A stretch of 8,125 nt of DNA, taken from the NCBI GenBank assembly GCA_002401295.1, contig NVSR01000057.1, forward strand, positions 7,285 through 15,409, in the 5' to 3' direction. Position 1 is the first letter of the stretch. The number at the start of each line of letters is the position of its first letter. Source of the DNA: SAR324 cluster bacterium. Lineage in GTDB: Bacteria > SAR324 > XYD2-FULL-50-16. Positions 6,096 to 8,125 of this stretch are shown piece after piece. Below the pieces are notes generated by a model, which was not told the DNA's origin, did not search any database, and was given only the letters and a program-made list of their open reading frames with translations. The position numbers and the translations under genes are program-made.

Positions 6096-7895
6096 ATGAA
6101 TACATACACATACAGTGCTGACCTGGAAGAGTTCCGTTTTCTTCTTGAGAATATCGTGCAGGTCAATGTTTTATGTCATGCTCCGGCTTTCCAAAATTAT
6201 AGCCTGGAGGGCTTCTTGGAAACAATCGAAGAAGCTGTCTCCTTCGCCAAAGAAGAGTTATCACTCACCAACCGTCTCGGTGATGAAATAGGGGTTCTCT
6301 TTCGTGATGGTGTTGTGGTCACACCAGCAGCTTTTCGCGAGGCATGGGAAAAAATAGTTGAACAAAAATGGGTTGGACTGACTGCGAAGCAGAAATATCA
6401 AGGACGACAATTACCGGAGTCTGTAGCTGTAGCTATTCGAGAAGTAATGGCAGCCTCCAATGGCGCGCTGAATAACCTGGCACAACAGACAAATGAAATC
6501 AGTAATCTGATTGAAACCTTCGGCAATGAGCAACAAAAGGAACTTTATTGCTCCAAATTAGCCCAGGGCCAGTGGACCGCGACGCTTAGTATCACTGAGC
6601 CACAAGTTGAGGGGGAACTGCTGACAATTAGAGCCACAGCCAAAGTTAAGGGAGATTATTCTCTTATTTCCGGGACTAAAATCATGGTTGCCGGTGGAGA
6701 TCATGATCTTAGCGAAAATATCCTGCACTTGGTAGTCGCCAAGATTAAAGATGCTGTGGAAGATGAGGCGGGATTTGGATTATTCCTAGTCCCCAAATAT
6801 AGGTTGGAAGCAGGTAATTTGGTCGATAACAATCTCTCCACAGACAACTTGCACTCAACCCCCGGTAATAGAGCTCTACCCTACTGTGACATCAGCTATG
6901 GCAAGGAAGGTGAGTGCCAGGGGACTTTGCTGATGGAATTAGACAAAACAAAGCCTGAATCTGTGCTCTTTCAACAAGGATTACAACAGCAATCGGCAGT
7001 GCAGAGCATGGCATTGGCCGCAGCAGCCCATAATACGGTATTGCAGGCTCAAAGCAATAAAGTTTTGTCTTTGGACGATGCTATGACCCGTGATGGGGTA
7101 TTTAGCATGCAGGCTTTGGTGGAAGGTTTAAGAGGCCTGATTTACTCCTCTGCCTTTTACCTGGATTGTAAGCAACTGGCGGAAGGAGCACAAAAAGAAA
7201 CCTTCACGGATTTGACTGAACTACAAATTCGTATCCTGAAAGTCTATGCCTCACAAAAGGGCTTGCAAGTGGTTCGGGAAGCGATGCAACTCTTAGGAGA
7301 GCTTGCCTATAGTGACGAGTATCCCGTAGAGCAATATTATCGTGAGCTACTAGCAGGCAGCCTCTTTGGTGGCACCAATAAAAGCAATGCCCAAGAACTG
7401 CTAACCCAAACCTTGGCTAAAGATGAGGGACGTCTGTTTCAAACACTCTTGGAGCAATTCCAGCAGCAGGATATGACCTCCGCTAAAACAGATTCCTTGC
7501 ATGACGCTGTAGGGATCTGGAGGGATTTTCTCGGTGGAGCCATCGTGCTCTTTGGAGAATTGAAAGGAGAAGAAGATGCCGAGCAATCAAACCACGCGAA
7601 GTTCCTACTCCATGCAGACAGAATTTTAAATCTACTAGGAGATTTACTCCTTGGTTTTCAGCTGATTGTTCAAGCTTTAGCTGCAGAGAAAGAGTTGAAG
7701 AAGCAAGAGGTTAACTTTTTCAATCTCCAGCAGGATGCCCTCAACAATCCTGCACTCCGCAAGTGGTACAATAAAATTCTGCTGGCTGAATACTTCGCTG
7801 TGAATATCTTATCCCAACAGGAAGGACAGATTCAGATTATCCTACGCAACTCTACCCTTGCCATGGACGCTCTCTACGAAGGCGAGCAACTGTAA
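6096..7895 (+). CDS. DmdC-type acyl-CoA dehydrogenase homologue with a degenerate active site
   Basis: 599 residues, the usual length of the large DmdC/FadE-like acyl-CoA dehydrogenases. Family features appear in order. The N-terminal helical part has NRLGDEIG (59-66), VTPAAFREAW (75-84) and W92/G94. The middle domain has SITEP (165-169) and the well-kept ISGTKIMVAGGDHDLSENILHLVVAK (191-216), then FGLFLVPK (227-234). The C-terminal part has EYPVEQYYREL (408-418) and FGGTN (424-428). Several hallmarks are lost. The AGSD of the flavin-contacting TEP-x-AGSD motif reads VEGE (171-174). The GG before the conserved RD reads GE (401-402), and the RDxxI region reads RELLAG. The YEGT loop Glu, the catalytic base, is Gly425. 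I also see no Glu or Arg replacing the usual ones in the helix region 295-322. ATG 6096 fits the family N-terminus though no Shine-Dalgarno is visible. The frame is intact, so it is a divergent protein rather than a decayed gene. It may be structural, regulatory or act on another reaction. Confidence 0.8.
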   Translation: MNTYTYSADLEEFRFLLENIVQVNVLCHAPAFQNYSLEGFLETIEEAVSFAKEELSLTNRLGDEIGVLFRDGVVVTPAAFREAWEKIVEQKWVGLTAKQKYQGRQLPESVAVAIREVMAASNGALNNLAQQTNEISNLIETFGNEQQKELYCSKLAQGQWTATLSITEPQVEGELLTIRATAKVKGDYSLISGTKIMVAGGDHDLSENILHLVVAKIKDAVEDEAGFGLFLVPKYRLEAGNLVDNNLSTDNLHSTPGNRALPYCDISYGKEGECQGTLLMELDKTKPESVLFQQGLQQQSAVQSMALAAAAHNTVLQAQSNKVLSLDDAMTRDGVFSMQALVEGLRGLIYSSAFYLDCKQLAEGAQKETFTDLTELQIRILKVYASQKGLQVVREAMQLLGELAYSDEYPVEQYYRELLAGSLFGGTNKSNAQELLTQTLAKDEGRLFQTLLEQFQQQDMTSAKTDSLHDAVGIWRDFLGGAIVLFGELKGEEDAEQSNHAKFLLHADRILNLLGDLLLGFQLIVQALAAEKELKKQEVNFFNLQQDALNNPALRKWYNKILLAEYFAVNILSQQEGQIQIILRNSTLAMDALYEGEQL

Positions 7896-7938
7896 TTCCT
7901 TTCCCACTAAAGGAGTTAGAAAAAAAACATCCCCATCG

Positions 7939-7978
7939 AAAAATGCTAGCGCCGCCCTACGTGGCGGCCTCGATTTTT
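7939..7978 (+). terminator. Probable intrinsic terminator after the acyl-CoA dehydrogenase-like gene
   Basis: A 6-bp GC stem, GCCGCC (7951-7956) with GGCGGC (7963-7968), encloses a CTACGT loop. It is followed four bases on by ATTTTT (7973-7978), which also pairs with AAAAAT (7939-7944). The A-run on the left means it could work in both directions. It begins 43 bases after the stop codon. Confidence 0.55.
7947..7972. repeat. Palindromic intergenic element, copy 2 (inside the terminator)
   Basis: Aligns without gaps to 5345-5370: identical TAGCGCCG start, identical TACGT centre and identical GCCTCG end. Relative to copy 1, the two stem pairs 9-18 and 10-17 changed from G-C to C-G on both sides, and a C-C mismatch at 7-20 became C-G. 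Pairing is therefore preserved while the sequence differs, which is what a selected hairpin or palindrome gives. Confidence 0.6.
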
Positions 7979-8125
7979 AAGCGAGCCTTCAATGGATCAA
8001 TCAACTTATCGAGCTGAGACAGGAATCCCCCTCTTTTGTAGCGACCGTCTTGCGGCGCAAGTATTATTTTGTTTTTCTGAAATTATTTTTTATCCCTTTT
8101 ATTTTTCATCCATAAAGATACTCAG
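7979..8125. other. Right-edge non-coding region
   Basis: No start-to-stop gene is supported here. The last 60 bases are strongly A/T-rich, suggesting an upstream region for a gene beyond the edge. On the minus strand a short frame without a start of its own runs from about 8087 down to the TAG at 7957-7959, giving about 42 codons including RGGFLSQLDKLIDPLKARLK. It could be a remnant of a coding sequence or a chance open frame. Confidence 0.35.
8039..8062. repeat. Possible third, degenerate palindromic element
   Basis: Begins with the same TAGCG. It can fold as CCG (8045-8047) with CGG (8053-8055), backed by GC pairs further out, or as CTTGC/GCAAG (8049-8061). The similarity to the other two copies is limited to the first bases and overall form, so membership of the family is uncertain. 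Confidence 0.3.

Overview
The window comes from a Gram-negative bacterium of moderate, slightly AT-rich base composition. The strongest evidence is a partial GspC, the inner-membrane clamp protein of a type II secretion system, at the left edge. Its bipartite form (transmembrane segment, homology region, basic linker, PDZ start), the ~600-residue acyl-CoA dehydrogenase-type protein and the general style would fit a marine deltaproteobacterial or SAR324-like lineage. That placement is inference and weak. I see no phage, integron, CRISPR or transposase genes, and no tRNA or rRNA.

Left half, minus strand: an XPB/SSL2-type SF2 DNA helicase (3298 down to 1889) overlaps the start of a YhcC/YtqA-family radical SAM protein (1914 down to 973). 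After a 136-bp gap with a candidate promoter and a 9-bp inverted repeat comes gspC (836 down to, and past, base 1). The remaining gsp genes probably lie off the left edge.

Right half, plus strand: starting 18 bp from the helicase start in the opposite direction is a 79-residue Sm/Hfq-like protein (3317-3556). It is followed 52 bp later by a four-helix membrane protein resembling DUF2254 proteins (3609-5309). Next are a short secreted protein of unknown function (5455-5958) and a 599-residue relative of the DmdC-type acyl-CoA dehydrogenases (6096-7895). The last protein keeps the family fold signatures but has lost the catalytic-base Glu and other hallmark residues, so it is probably not an ordinary dehydrogenase.

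The intergenic DNA is not empty. Two copies of a 26-base palindromic element (5345 and 7947) are identical except in the hairpin arms, where two base pairs have swapped in a compensatory way. The second copy doubles as a terminator after the acyl-CoA dehydrogenase-like gene. A possible third, decayed copy lies at 8039. A 13-bp direct repeat and a small hairpin lie in front of the acyl-CoA dehydrogenase-like gene.

I see no single integrated new system. The items most worth following are the active-site-less acyl-CoA dehydrogenase relative, the divergent Hfq-like protein, and the covarying palindromic repeat.
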